This document shows, in pieces, positions 1-9,790 of a stretch of DNA of 64,000 bases (its first letter is position 1; every line of letters begins with the position of its first letter). Source of the stretch: Flammeovirga agarivorans (GTDB lineage Bacteria; Bacteroidota; Bacteroidia; Cytophagales; Flammeovirgaceae); assembly GCF_012641475.1 (NCBI RefSeq), contig NZ_JABAIL010000006.1, forward strand, positions 62,001-126,000, read 5' to 3'. Position numbers and translations under genes: made by a program. The notes under the pieces are model-generated. The model saw nothing but the letters and a program-made list of their open reading frames with translations, was not told where the DNA came from and made no database searches.

Positions 1-1
1 A

Positions 2-1717
2 GTACCTTCAGGAAGTGATGTTCCAGAAATAGAAGCAGTAGCCAATCATATGGATGCAAAAGTAGTGATTACTCCTGCGGCGGATTTATCTGGAGAAACA
101 ATAATTGATGTTATCGCACAAGATGGAACCACTACTGAACAATACAAAGTGAGCTTTGTGGAAGGACCTGCTTCTACGAATACAAATCTAAGTGAGATTA
201 GTATCAATGACTTTGTTTTAACAACATTCGACCCTTCAATCAAAGAATACACTTTTACTTATCCTATTGAAACATCAATAGTACCAACCGTAGAAGCAAC
301 TGCAGAAGACAAAAATGCATCGTTTGTAATTGATCAACCTACTGAATTACCAGGAGTTACTGAGATTGTAGTGACAGCACAAGATGGGACTACTGAAGAT
401 ACCTATACATTGAACTTTAATCTTCTACCGGCCTCAGATATTGCTACATTAAGTTCATTATCTTCAGGTGATTTGATTACAGATTTTGATCCCAACACTT
501 TTGTCTATAATGTAGAACTACCATATGGTACGGAGGATATTCCTGAGTTAAACTCAGAAAAAGAAGATGATTTTGCAACAATAGTGATCCACCAAGCAAC
601 AGAACTTCCTGGAAGTGCTACTGTAGAGGTTACTGCTCAAAATGGAACGGAGAAAACATATACTGTAAACTTTTCAGTTGCTTTACCATCAACAGATGTA
701 TCAGTAGTAAGTATCGTATACTTAGGTTATGAATTTGAAGATTATAAGGAAGGGGTAGATAGTTATACATTATCATTACCTCATGGAAGTACTGAAGTAC
801 CAGAAATCACAGTTTTACCAAATTCTGAGGTAGCTACTTTGGTTACTGAAGTGGCCTCTTCTTTAGAAGAAACATCTACTTTTACAATTACAGCACAAGA
901 TGGAATCACTAAAAAAGTATTGACTTTTGATTTTGAGGTATTACCGCCAGCTTCTCAAGATGGTACATTGTCTTCAATTATGGTGAATGGTGAAGAAATC
1001 GAAAATTTTGATCCTTCAGTAACAGAATACGATGTAGTATTGGAATTAGGAACTACAGATGCTCCTGTTGTTTCTGGTCTTTTAAATGATGAAAAAGGAT
1101 CCCTTACCATTGTACAGTCATCTACAGTAGATGGTCAATCTACACTAACGGTTCAACCTGAAGATATCTTCGTTGATGAAACGGTGTATACTATTCACTT
1201 TAGTGTACGACCTCCTTCAACAAATACCAATCTTGCGTCTATCACCTTAGATGGTGAACTGTTAGGAGACTTTTCAGTGGACATTTTTGATTATGTGATC
1301 GAGAGTGAAGATAATACAGTTCCTGAAGTTGAAGTTACTTTGGAAGATGAAAGAGGAAGCTACATTATTGTACAAGCTGGTAAAGCAGGAGCACCTGCAA
1401 TTATTACAGTTACAGCAGAAGATCAAATTACACAGCAGACCTATACTGTATTTATTAAAAAATCAGCGGTCACTTCTACAGCTTTAAATTTTGAAAATGA
1501 TGTGCAATTAGTAAGGCTATCTGCAACAAGTTTTGAAGTAGTATCACAGAAAAGCTTATCGGGTTGTCAGCTATTTATCCATGATCTTCAAGGTAAAGTT
1601 ATTTATGCAGGAGAAATGGACGGACTACAAAAAGTGATTACCGATCTTCCATCAGCTATCCTTATTGTTAGGATTGTCAACCAAGATGGAGTATGGTTCA
1701 AGAAAATCAAGCTTTAA
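2..1717 (+). CDS. Secreted cadherin-like repeat protein with T9SS sorting domain (5' end missing)
   Basis: The frame is open from the left edge, so the ATG at 50 is internal and the true start lies upstream. What remains is one partial and five full repeats of about 85-90 residues. Each has a pattern like L-S-S-I, F-D-P-x-x-x-E-Y, then T-A-Q-D-G-T and Y-T-V-N-F, which is typical of cadherin-like beta-sandwich (PF12733-type) domains. The last ~80 residues form a beta-rich module ending in W-F-K-K-I-K-L, typical of a type IX secretion C-terminal domain, so the protein is probably exported through the outer membrane. The lost N-terminus could carry a catalytic domain: the 19581-22826 protein has two such repeats and the same kind of tail behind a large N-terminal domain. 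Whether the repeats bind glycan or act as spacers cannot be told from the sequence. Confidence 0.8.
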   Translation, partial: VPSGSDVPEIEAVANHMDAKVVITPAADLSGETIIDVIAQDGTTTEQYKVSFVEGPASTNTNLSEISINDFVLTTFDPSIKEYTFTYPIETSIVPTVEATAEDKNASFVIDQPTELPGVTEIVVTAQDGTTEDTYTLNFNLLPASDIATLSSLSSGDLITDFDPNTFVYNVELPYGTEDIPELNSEKEDDFATIVIHQATELPGSATVEVTAQNGTEKTYTVNFSVALPSTDVSVVSIVYLGYEFEDYKEGVDSYTLSLPHGSTEVPEITVLPNSEVATLVTEVASSLEETSTFTITAQDGITKKVLTFDFEVLPPASQDGTLSSIMVNGEEIENFDPSVTEYDVVLELGTTDAPVVSGLLNDEKGSLTIVQSSTVDGQSTLTVQPEDIFVDETVYTIHFSVRPPSTNTNLASITLDGELLGDFSVDIFDYVIESEDNTVPEVEVTLEDERGSYIIVQAGKAGAPAIITVTAEDQITQQTYTVFIKKSAVTSTALNFENDVQLVRLSATSFEVVSQKSLSGCQLFIHDLQGKVIYAGEMDGLQKVITDLPSAILIVRIVNQDGVWFKKIKL

Positions 1718-1796
1718 TTGAAAAGAAGCATTAAAAAAATTATTCCGATGCAGTGAATACGGCTCATGTATGGAATATAGCTTAGAGAATAAATGG

Positions 1797-1824
1797 CGTA
1801 CCATGTACTTGGTACGTCTTTTTT
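1797..1824 (+). terminator. Rho-independent terminator after the repeat protein
   Basis: CGTACCA pairs with TGGTACG across a 6-base loop and is followed by a T-rich run at 1817-1824. It lies about 80 bases past the stop of the repeat protein and separates it from the fucosidase gene. Confidence 0.8.
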
Positions 1825-1947
1825 GTTTCCCACATTTCAGAATTAATATAAAAGCAACCTTTTGATATATTAAGAATACGGTCGAATTAAGTAAGATGAT
1901 GATCTTGTTGAGGAATACACAATTCTATGCAAACAACTTAATTTTTT

Positions 1948-3444
1948 ATGATAATGAAATGGGTGAAAAAAACGGTATTTCTTTGTATCGTTTTAGCATT
2001 AACAACAAATCTTCATGCTCAAACTTATGAGCAAATGGTATCGACCAAAAAAGAAGCATTAGATCACTTTAATGATGATAAGTTTGGTATGTTTATCCAT
2101 TGGGGTATTTATTCAATTTTGGGCGGCGTTTACAAAGGTGAGAAGATAGACGATATGAAAAGCCCTGATCCTAAAGATGGAGCTTGGATACAGGCGACTG
2201 GAGAAATACCAAGAGCAGAATATGATCAATTAGTTAAGCAATTTAACCCTATCTTATTTGATGCAGATGAATACGTACAATTGATTAAAAATGCAGGCAT
2301 GAAGTATTTAGTCATTACGGCTAAACATCATGATGGTTTTGCCTTATGGGATTCTAAAGTGAGTACATTTGATATGGGGAGTACCCCTTCTAAAAGAGAT
2401 CTATTACAAGAACTTTATGATGCTTGTCAAAAGTATGGGGTAGACTTTGGATTATATTACTCTCACAATATTGACTGGCATGATGCATATGACTGTAACA
2501 TTAAGCAATACTTGGATTTTAAAGGAGAAGTATGGCCAGAACCAGCAGATTTTACAGGAAAGAAAAGACGCACTATGGGTGCTAATTTATGGGATCCCAG
2601 TCCAAATACTTTCGATGATTATCTGTATAAAAAAGCCTACCCTCAAGTAGAAGAGTTGTTGACGAAATTCCCCAACTTGAAAATCATCTGGTACGACTTT
2701 GCCCACTTCTTAACTGCAGATCAAAGTTTTAAATTTTATCAGATGGTCTACAAACTAAATCCTAATGTGATAGTAACGGACAGGGTCGGAAATAATTTTG
2801 GCGATTTTAGAATACCGGGAGATAACAAAATTCCTTCAATAAAAGAAATGGGAGGAAAACCTTGGGAAACAGTAGGGACATTCAATAATTCTTGGGGTTA
2901 TAAGTCATATGATAACGATTGGAAGTCTCCATATGAGTTAATTTATTGGATTACTGCAATCTCAAGCAGGGGAGGAAACTATATGTTGAATATTGGTCCC
3001 AAAGGTGATGGTACCATTCCAGAACAAAATGTAAAAATCCTTCATGCTATTGGCGAATGGATGAGCGTGAATGGAACAGCGATATATGGTACAAAAAGGT
3101 GGAAGGTAAGTAGAGAAGGAACAGCAGCAAAAAAGATGTTAGGAACAGGGCACCGAGAGACACATGGCTTCACTCAAAAGTTTACAACATCAGATTTCTG
3201 GTTTACAGCCAAAGGGAATAAAGTATATGTTATTGCTTTGGAAAGAGGAAAAGAGGCCCTAATCAAGAGTTTTGCAGAGGAAAATATACAACAGGTAAAA
3301 CTGTTAGGACATCACAAAAAGTTCAGATGGAAACAGACAGAAGAAGGTCTTTCTATCGTACTTCCAAAAAACAAGAACAAACAAATTGGATATGCATTAG
3401 AAGTGACGCTTACTCAAGATGCAAAGCAAAAAGAACTAAAATAA
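1948..3444 (+). CDS. GH29 alpha-L-fucosidase / alpha-L-galactosidase family enzyme
   Basis: Retaining glycosidase of family GH29, which removes terminal alpha-L-fucose; some members take alpha-L-galactose. The 498-residue protein starts with a signal peptide ending near L-H-A-Q (ATG 1948; ATG 1954 is in frame and equally possible). Family marks are F-G-M-F-I-H-W-G near residue 47, the K-H-H-D-G-F-A-L-W-D motif near 127, and I-I-W-Y-D with Asp250 as the probable nucleophile. A beta-sandwich region follows the barrel. There is no lipobox Cys and no T9SS tail, so a periplasmic site is likely. It is preceded by a terminator and followed 30 bases later by the YwqK/TonB gene. The family call is firm. 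Preference for L-galactose is inferred from the nearby catabolic operon. Confidence 0.9.
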   Translation: MIMKWVKKTVFLCIVLALTTNLHAQTYEQMVSTKKEALDHFNDDKFGMFIHWGIYSILGGVYKGEKIDDMKSPDPKDGAWIQATGEIPRAEYDQLVKQFNPILFDADEYVQLIKNAGMKYLVITAKHHDGFALWDSKVSTFDMGSTPSKRDLLQELYDACQKYGVDFGLYYSHNIDWHDAYDCNIKQYLDFKGEVWPEPADFTGKKRRTMGANLWDPSPNTFDDYLYKKAYPQVEELLTKFPNLKIIWYDFAHFLTADQSFKFYQMVYKLNPNVIVTDRVGNNFGDFRIPGDNKIPSIKEMGGKPWETVGTFNNSWGYKSYDNDWKSPYELIYWITAISSRGGNYMLNIGPKGDGTIPEQNVKILHAIGEWMSVNGTAIYGTKRWKVSREGTAAKKMLGTGHRETHGFTQKFTTSDFWFTAKGNKVYVIALERGKEALIKSFAEENIQQVKLLGHHKKFRWKQTEEGLSIVLPKNKNKQIGYALEVTLTQDAKQKELK

Positions 3445-3474
3445 AACAACTATACTTTAAGTAAACTATTGACT

Positions 3475-5049
3475 ATGAAATTATTAATCACTCTTTTTAT
3501 AACTGTTATTTCTGTGCATCTACTTAATGCACAGGATACTATTTATTATGATATCAATCTCCAACCTTTGAGTGGAAATAGTCAAAAGTCTACCTACTAT
3601 TCCTTTCATAATGGAAAGAAGGTAGGTAACTTTTATCGTCATAACTTTTATTACCTAGACGGTTCATTATATCAGACTTGTTTTACAAAATCTCAGAAGG
3701 AAAAGTCGCCAAAAGAAGGTCAGTTTCAGTCATTCTACCCATCAGGAAATGTTCTTGAAGAAGGAATGTATGTAAAAGGGAAGAAGTACCTAAAATGGGC
3801 CAAATTTTTTAAAAATGGACAACCAGCTTTAGTTTATTCCATCAATTATGATGATAAAAAAGAAGACAATGGTTGGATAGAATATCATAGAGTTTGGGAT
3901 AAAGAAGGTAATGAAACTGTAAAAAATGGAAAAGGTAATGCCAAGTTGTATAATGCTCAAGGTCAATTAATTGAGGAAGGTAAAATTACTCAATTGAAAA
4001 AAAGTGGGTTATGGGTAGGGTATTATCCTAATGGACAAAAGAAGTATGAAGAGATCTATAAAAAAGGAATTTTACAGCAAGGAACCTTTTGGGAATTAAC
4101 TGGAAAAAGTGAAGTTTATGATGATCTAGCTTTTATTAAAAATAAGAGTATTCAATCAGAGAATAAAAAATATTATACCAAATACTTCAATGAAGTTCCT
4201 GTATACCATGAACATGTTTTTTGTTATTCTACCGTAGATAAGGAGAAAGCAGGGAAACTTACAAAAAATGAATTCTTCTATTTAGATGGAACAGTATATA
4301 CACTCTTTTATTCTATCGAAAACACTTTCGAAGGACAATACCGTATGTATTATCCATCGGGTCAGTTAAAGGTAGAAGGCTTATATGAAAAAGGGAAAAA
4401 AGTAAATATTTGGAAGAGGTATTATCCTAATGGTCAAATTTATCAAGAGTACTCTATGAACTACAAAGATTATAAAGTACGTTTTCATAATGTATGGGAG
4501 GCTAGTGGAGTACAAACGGTAAAGGCAGGGGAAGGTCATGTCAAATTAATAAATGATGATGGGGTTTTGTATGAAGAAGGAGATGTTTCTAAGAAAAATA
4601 AACATGGTGTTTGGACGGGGTATTATGGCAATGGTGACAAATATTTTGTTGAAAAATACGACAATGGAAAGTTTCTCACTGGAGAATCATGGGATGAAAA
4701 AGGGAAACATTATTTGTATGATCAGTTATACGCTCTACCATCACCAAAAATTACTATGAAAGGATTGTATAAACGAATAGGTCAAGTGATGAAATACCCT
4801 TATATCGCAAAAATGAAAAACATTCAAGGTAAGGTGTATATAGAAATTTCTATTTCTTATGCTGGGGTAATGACAAATGCAAGAATAAAAAAAGGTATTC
4901 ATCCTTCCTTAGATCAAGCAGCGTTAAGAACCATTAAAGAAATTAATGAAGATATAGAATGGTATCCAGGAATGAAAAAAGGAATTATTGAGAGCGAAAG
5001 TAAAATTGTCCTTCCGATCTCATTTAAACTAGGTGGTCATGTCAATTAA
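3475..5049 (+). CDS. YwqK/MORN-like repeat protein with C-terminal TonB domain
   Basis: I choose ATG 3475; the in-frame TTG at 3469 would add only two residues before the signal peptide (M-K-L-L-I-T-L-F ... L-N-A-Q). The body holds many short repeats of the kind Y-Y-P-N-G-Q-x-x-x-E-x-x-Y-K-x-G, as in YwqK-type and MORN-like proteins, arranged as two similar halves. The last ~90 residues (I-Q-G-K-V-Y-I-E-I-S-I-S-Y-A-G ... L-P-I-S-F-K-L) are a TonB C-terminal domain. TonB normally passes proton-motive energy to outer-membrane receptors, but this protein has no membrane anchor apart from the signal peptide, so it may be a periplasmic binding or scaffold protein. It sits between polysaccharide enzymes and may serve an unseen SusC receptor. 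Domain calls are good; the role is unknown. Confidence 0.8.
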   Translation: MKLLITLFITVISVHLLNAQDTIYYDINLQPLSGNSQKSTYYSFHNGKKVGNFYRHNFYYLDGSLYQTCFTKSQKEKSPKEGQFQSFYPSGNVLEEGMYVKGKKYLKWAKFFKNGQPALVYSINYDDKKEDNGWIEYHRVWDKEGNETVKNGKGNAKLYNAQGQLIEEGKITQLKKSGLWVGYYPNGQKKYEEIYKKGILQQGTFWELTGKSEVYDDLAFIKNKSIQSENKKYYTKYFNEVPVYHEHVFCYSTVDKEKAGKLTKNEFFYLDGTVYTLFYSIENTFEGQYRMYYPSGQLKVEGLYEKGKKVNIWKRYYPNGQIYQEYSMNYKDYKVRFHNVWEASGVQTVKAGEGHVKLINDDGVLYEEGDVSKKNKHGVWTGYYGNGDKYFVEKYDNGKFLTGESWDEKGKHYLYDQLYALPSPKITMKGLYKRIGQVMKYPYIAKMKNIQGKVYIEISISYAGVMTNARIKKGIHPSLDQAALRTIKEINEDIEWYPGMKKGIIESESKIVLPISFKLGGHVN

Positions 5050-5079
5050 TATATAACCACTCTAATAAAGACTAATAAT

Positions 5080-5113
5080 AAAAAGCGAGAGGAACACCAT
5101 CCTCTCGCTTTTT
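5080..5113. terminator. Strong hairpin terminator
   Basis: AAAAAGCGAGAGG pairs perfectly with CCTCTCGCTTTTT across an 8-base loop. The A and T runs on each side would let it work on either strand. It ends the fucosidase-YwqK transcript. Confidence 0.9.
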
Positions 5114-5188
5114 ATGCACATTGTTTAATGATGTTTCAGGATATTAATTGTCGATTTTATGAGCACTGAATAGGCTAAAAGTGATAAT

Positions 5189-5205
5189 GAAAGATTAGAA
5201 CAAAG
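5189..5205 (+). promoter_or_regulatory. Copy A of the shared 17-bp upstream motif (candidate HTCS1 site)
   Basis: GAAAGATTAGAACAAAG lies about 95 bases before the esterase start. It matches copy B at 9961 at 13 of 17 positions. The motif recurs upstream of four other genes or operons of this region. Binding by HTCS1 is inferred. Confidence 0.45.
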
Positions 5206-5300
5206 AAAAGAAACACCACTTGTACCACATTAATCAGAATATTAAGAGTATTGTAAACACAACAGAAATGAATGGTTATTGATTAATGATCTTTTGTGAT

Positions 5301-6494
5301 ATGAAATTTTTTTTATCTACTTTATTTTTACTACCCTTCTTGGCCTTTGCTCAAAAAGGTGAAGAGTCTATCTGGGATTTAAAAGCACTTTACAAAGCAC
5401 CAGAGTTTGAAGAAACAACTTTAAAAAGTAAACCTAATGTCAAGAGTATTTTTTACAAAAGTATCAATTACGAAGGGCAGCCAACGAAGGTATATGCTTA
5501 TTATGGCCTTCCAAAAACGGAAAAGCCAAAGAATGGTTATCCTGCTATAGTATTAATCCATGGCGGTGGAGGTACAGCAATGGAAGAATGGGTAGAAATT
5601 TGGAATAAGAAAGGATATGCTGCGATATCAATGGATTTAGAAGGGCATTTACCCTCTTTTCATCACAAAGATAGAGTAGGATTTGAAGGTAACGGCCCAA
5701 GTAGGGTTGGAGTGTTTCATGATAATGATAAACCATTAAAAGATCAGTGGTATTATCAAGCCGTTGCTCAAGTGATTATCGCAAATTCATTTTTAAGGAA
5801 TTTAGACGATGTAGATGCCAATAAAATTGGAGTAACTGGAGTAAGTTGGGGAGGTATGTTAACCAGTACTGTAGCAGGTGTTGATCATCGGTTCAAATTT
5901 GCCATTCCAATTTATGGATGTGGCTTTCTAAATGGAACAGATGGCCATATGGGAAATCATTTTAGAAATGGAAATGATGCTTATAGAGAAAACCTCCTTA
6001 AGAATTTTGAAGGGCAGAAGTATTTACCGAAAGCAGAGATGCCAATACTGTTTATTAATGGATCCAATGATGCACATTTCCCAATTCCTGCTTCTGTTGC
6101 TTCATATAAAGCACCAAAATCAGATGCTTATTTGTATATTGTAGATGGATTAGGACATGGTCATCCGCCTGCTTGGAAAGTTCCAGAGTCTTATACTTTT
6201 GCTGATGCAATTGTAAATAATAAACCTTTTATGAAAATCCAGAAGACACAGTGGGATAATGGTATCATTACTGCTTCTGTAAAAAGTGCAGATATAGCCA
6301 ATGTGATGGTTTATTATACGGAAGATACAGGAAAGTGGGGGGATAGAAAGTGGACAAAACTTCCAGCGAAATTTTCTGGTAAAAAAATCAAAGGAGAATT
6401 ACCTTCTACAGCACAAGCGGCCTATTTTTTAGTTACTGACACTAACGGAATAACTTTAACATCTGAAGTAAAGATGAAGGAGTTAGAGAACTAA
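5301..6494 (+). CDS. Exported alpha/beta-hydrolase (acetylxylan esterase / acyl-peptidase-like)
   Basis: Serine hydrolase that probably removes ester groups from a carbohydrate. I choose ATG 5301 because it gives a clean signal peptide (M-K-F-F-L-S-T-L ... F-A-Q); ATG 5286 adds five residues. The oxyanion-loop motif L-I-H-G-G-G-G lies near residue 80. The nucleophile elbow is G-V-S-W-G with Ser182, and the likely acid and His lie in N-G-S-N-D-A-H-F and G-L-G-H-G-H. A C-terminal beta-sandwich (about 310-395) resembles the one after the hydrolase domain of the next gene, which starts 28 bases downstream. The two are probably cotranscribed. Acetyl esterase activity is the best guess; a peptidase of the S9 type is an alternative. 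Confidence 0.8.
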   Translation: MKFFLSTLFLLPFLAFAQKGEESIWDLKALYKAPEFEETTLKSKPNVKSIFYKSINYEGQPTKVYAYYGLPKTEKPKNGYPAIVLIHGGGGTAMEEWVEIWNKKGYAAISMDLEGHLPSFHHKDRVGFEGNGPSRVGVFHDNDKPLKDQWYYQAVAQVIIANSFLRNLDDVDANKIGVTGVSWGGMLTSTVAGVDHRFKFAIPIYGCGFLNGTDGHMGNHFRNGNDAYRENLLKNFEGQKYLPKAEMPILFINGSNDAHFPIPASVASYKAPKSDAYLYIVDGLGHGHPPAWKVPESYTFADAIVNNKPFMKIQKTQWDNGIITASVKSADIANVMVYYTEDTGKWGDRKWTKLPAKFSGKKIKGELPSTAQAAYFLVTDTNGITLTSEVKMKELEN

Positions 6495-6522
6495 ATAAAT
6501 GACTTTTTAAACACTATTCGAA

Positions 6523-9500
6523 ATGAACTACATAAGAAAAATACTACTCGTTATATTTACCCTCTTTATAGGAGGAAGTGTTTGGGGGCAATTACCCACA
6601 CCTCAAGACCTTTGGAAAGATTTCGACCCCGACCAAGGTGATTTTAAAGAAGAAATTATCTACGAAGGAGTAAGAGAAGGAATATATTATAAGGATGCTT
6701 ACATTTCTGCTTATGTAAATGGGGAGGAAGTTAGAGTGTATTGTAAATATGCAGTAAAAGACGGATTGAAAAAGGCACCTGCTCTATTAGATGTTCATGG
6801 ATGGATGTCTCAACCACACATTGATATGAATTATGTCAATGATGGATGGGCGGTATTAGCACATGACTATTGTGGAAAAACAGGTGATAGACCTCACTAT
6901 ACAAAATACCCTGAGTCATTAAAGTATGGTAATATTGATAATAAAGAAGGTTATAGAATAAAAAATAAACTACCTGATGGTTCTTTAATCACAGACCCTA
7001 AGCAAACAGACGATTACTTATGGTATGTATTGCAGAGAAGAGCTTTAAGTTATTTGTATCAACAAAAAGAAATTGATACTGATAAAATTGGTGCCAAAGG
7101 TTACTCATATGGAGGAACCCTAATGTGGAACTTAGGTATGGACAAAAGAATTAAAGCTTTTGTAGCGTATTTTGGAATTGGTTATCTGCAATATTGGAGA
7201 AATAAGCAGGTGTGGCTCTACAATAATCCATATAAAGAACCAAGTAAGGATGCTGGAGATGAATTGTATTTATCAAGTATAGCACCACAGGCACATGCAC
7301 CTTATATTCAAGCTCCTGCACTTTGGTTAAGTGGTACGAATGATCACCATGGAGGACATGAAAGAAGTGAGCAGATATTTAAATCTTTTCAAAAAGATAT
7401 CCCTTGGGATTTTGCTTTACAGGCTAGAGGACATCACAATACTGAAAAGTTAGGTGATGATGCTAAAGTTTGGTTAGAAAAGTATGTAATGGGAACAAAA
7501 CACTTTTGGCCAAAACGTCCAACTTCAAAAATAACATTGGATGATAAAGGTGTGCCTCAGTATACGATCACTCCATCAGATATAGAAAAAGTAAAAAACG
7601 TAAAAATATATTATGCGTTAAAAGATCCAGTAAGCTATACGAGGTCTTGGAGAGATACAGAAGCAAAGAAAGTTGGTAATTCTTGGGTAGCATCCTTACC
7701 CGTTTTAAATATCGATGATTATGTTTTTGCTTATTCGAACATTCATTACCAAGGTAATATTGTAATATCAGGTGACTTTGAAGCTGCAATTCCTTCAAAA
7801 CTAGGAAACGCTATCGCTACAGATGAGTTATCTACTACAATGGAAGAGGAAGCTTGGACAAAAGTCGCTCAAGTAGAAGGTGTTGGTGGTATTATGGCGA
7901 TAAGACCTTATGATAATAATCAAGGTACTGTCAATGAGAATTTCACTGATCCAAAATATGTTGCTCCTAAAGATGCCAATCTTAACTTCTTATTTTATTG
8001 TACTCAACCACAAAGTTTAAGTTTGGTAGTAAATGATCATTACAAATATGATTTGGAAATAACAGCATCAAACGAATGGCAACAAATCGAAGTTTTGGCA
8101 TCTGATGTTCGTTATGGTGGGCAACCGTTAGGACAATGGTCAAAAACAAAGAAAATTGCGATTAGACCAAAAGAAGGGTCAGACCTTACTAAAGTATTAT
8201 TCTCTAACTTTTCTTGGGAGAAGAAGACTATTGAAGAAATAAAAGCAGAAGCTAAGAAACAAGCAGAGGCCAATCAGATAAAAGGAAAACGTTTATACTT
8301 GACATCTAAAAATGCTGCCGAAAAAGATACTTATTGGAGGATTCTAGATGGTAAATCTGTCGATGGACAAGATCTGATGTGTAAAGGAAAACGTTATGAT
8401 GAGGGATTAGGCGTACATGCACCATCTAAATTAACCTATGAAATTAAAGAAGGTTATAAGCATTTTTATGTAACACCATTAGCTTCAGAATCACACCATG
8501 GTAAACTGACGATGAAGATATATGTAGATGGTAATGAGGTATATAATAGTGGAGTAATTACTTCAACAAATCAAGAAATAGAAAAGTTTGATATTGATGT
8601 CAAAGGAAGTAAGTCTCTAACATTGGTTGTAGAAGAGGGAGAAAATAAAGGAGGAGACCACGCGAATTGGATTGAGCCGTTCTTTATTGTAGATGAAAGT
8701 GTTGAGATTGAATCCGCTGTGACAGAAAAAAAGTCTGAGACAAAAGTTGCGATATCTACTGTTGTAACTACTTCGGCAGCAAAAACAAGTATTGCCACTG
8801 AAGTTGAAAAGGGAACCCGTGTTTACCTGACGCAGGAAACAATGAAACCTGAAAGTACATCTTACTGGAAGGTAAATAATAACATGTCTGTTCGTGGTGA
8901 AAAACTAACAATGAATGGTAAAGTCTATGAAAAAGGCCTTGGTGTTCATGCTCCTTCTAAGATATCTTATGCTATTCCTTCTAAATCAAAGTATTTCTAT
9001 GTAACACCTGGTGCAGACGATGCCCATACAGGAAGTGTTAGAATGCGTATTGAAGTAGATGGGAAAGAGATGTACAATTCAGGGTTGATTTCAACAAGAA
9101 AACAAGATCCAAAAATGCAGGCAATCGAAGTGGCTGGAGGACATACTTTAACATTGATTGTTGAAGACGATGGTGATAGAGGAGGAGACCATGCAGATTG
9201 GGCAGATGCTTTCTTTGTTGAAGGCAAAAAAGAATATCCTAAAAAGAAAATAGCAATCGTTCCTGAAACAGATAAAACAAGTAATGTGAAAGGGGATAAA
9301 GTATTTCTTACAAAAGAAATGGCGACTTCAACAGAATCTTTTTGGAGAGTGATGAATGATTTATCTATTGTTGGAAAGAAGATAAGTATTAATGGAGAAA
9401 CCTATGAGAAAGGATTGGGTGTTCACTCTGACTCAAAAATTGTTTTTCCAATTAAGGACTCTTATAAATCGTTTGTTGTAACACCTGGTGCTAATGATTC

Positions 9501-9720
9501 ACACCATGGTCTAATCCGTATGAGAATTCTTGTCGATGGTAATGAAGTATATAATAGTGGTCCTTTAAAAAGCAGTGACCAATCGCCTAAAGAGTTATTG
9601 CTTGATGTGAAAGGACGAAAAGAACTTACACTTATCGTTGATAAAGAAGATGACAATAATGGAGGAGATCATGCAAGTTGGGGTAATGCCTTTTTCCTTT
9701 TAACAGGAGGAGCAAAGTAA
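6523..9720 (+). CDS. Large acetylxylan-esterase-like hydrolase with three NPCBM domains
   Basis: 1065 residues with a signal peptide (ends near V-W-G-Q). The N-terminal third is an alpha/beta-hydrolase of the AXE1/CE7 kind: L-D-V-H-G-W near 90, nucleophile in G-Y-S-Y-G-G (Ser195), acid in S-G-T-N-D-H, and His in A-R-G-H-H-N. A middle beta region follows. Then come three tandem NPCBM domains (about 587-723, 765-900, 925-1065), each with the Y/F-W-R/K opening, G-L-G-V-H-(A/S) core, V-T-P-(G/L)-A repeat and G-G-D-H-A-(N/D/S)-W end. NPCBM domains bind galactose-type sugars in other enzymes, so the substrate is probably a substituted galactan. It is followed by a strong terminator. There is no T9SS tail. 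Substrate and deacetylation are inferred. Confidence 0.82.
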   Translation: MNYIRKILLVIFTLFIGGSVWGQLPTPQDLWKDFDPDQGDFKEEIIYEGVREGIYYKDAYISAYVNGEEVRVYCKYAVKDGLKKAPALLDVHGWMSQPHIDMNYVNDGWAVLAHDYCGKTGDRPHYTKYPESLKYGNIDNKEGYRIKNKLPDGSLITDPKQTDDYLWYVLQRRALSYLYQQKEIDTDKIGAKGYSYGGTLMWNLGMDKRIKAFVAYFGIGYLQYWRNKQVWLYNNPYKEPSKDAGDELYLSSIAPQAHAPYIQAPALWLSGTNDHHGGHERSEQIFKSFQKDIPWDFALQARGHHNTEKLGDDAKVWLEKYVMGTKHFWPKRPTSKITLDDKGVPQYTITPSDIEKVKNVKIYYALKDPVSYTRSWRDTEAKKVGNSWVASLPVLNIDDYVFAYSNIHYQGNIVISGDFEAAIPSKLGNAIATDELSTTMEEEAWTKVAQVEGVGGIMAIRPYDNNQGTVNENFTDPKYVAPKDANLNFLFYCTQPQSLSLVVNDHYKYDLEITASNEWQQIEVLASDVRYGGQPLGQWSKTKKIAIRPKEGSDLTKVLFSNFSWEKKTIEEIKAEAKKQAEANQIKGKRLYLTSKNAAEKDTYWRILDGKSVDGQDLMCKGKRYDEGLGVHAPSKLTYEIKEGYKHFYVTPLASESHHGKLTMKIYVDGNEVYNSGVITSTNQEIEKFDIDVKGSKSLTLVVEEGENKGGDHANWIEPFFIVDESVEIESAVTEKKSETKVAISTVVTTSAAKTSIATEVEKGTRVYLTQETMKPESTSYWKVNNNMSVRGEKLTMNGKVYEKGLGVHAPSKISYAIPSKSKYFYVTPGADDAHTGSVRMRIEVDGKEMYNSGLISTRKQDPKMQAIEVAGGHTLTLIVEDDGDRGGDHADWADAFFVEGKKEYPKKKIAIVPETDKTSNVKGDKVFLTKEMATSTESFWRVMNDLSIVGKKISINGETYEKGLGVHSDSKIVFPIKDSYKSFVVTPGANDSHHGLIRMRILVDGNEVYNSGPLKSSDQSPKELLLDVKGRKELTLIVDKEDDNNGGDHASWGNAFFLLTGGAK

Positions 9721-9760
9721 TTACATCAAATACTAATAAATTTTGTTGACTACTTAATGA

Positions 9761-9790
9761 GCTAGCCTAAGTTTTAGGCTGGCTTTTTTT
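9761..9790 (+). terminator. Terminator after the NPCBM esterase
   Basis: GCTAGCCTAA pairs with TTAGGCTGGC (one G-T pair) and is followed by seven T residues. The rest of the 368-base gap before HTCS1 holds the motif at 9961 and no open frame that I would call a gene. Confidence 0.85.

Noticed and set aside
5286-5300. Upstream ATG for the small esterase
   Set aside because: Possible, but it puts I-F-C-D before the signal peptide; ATG 5301 gives a cleaner start.
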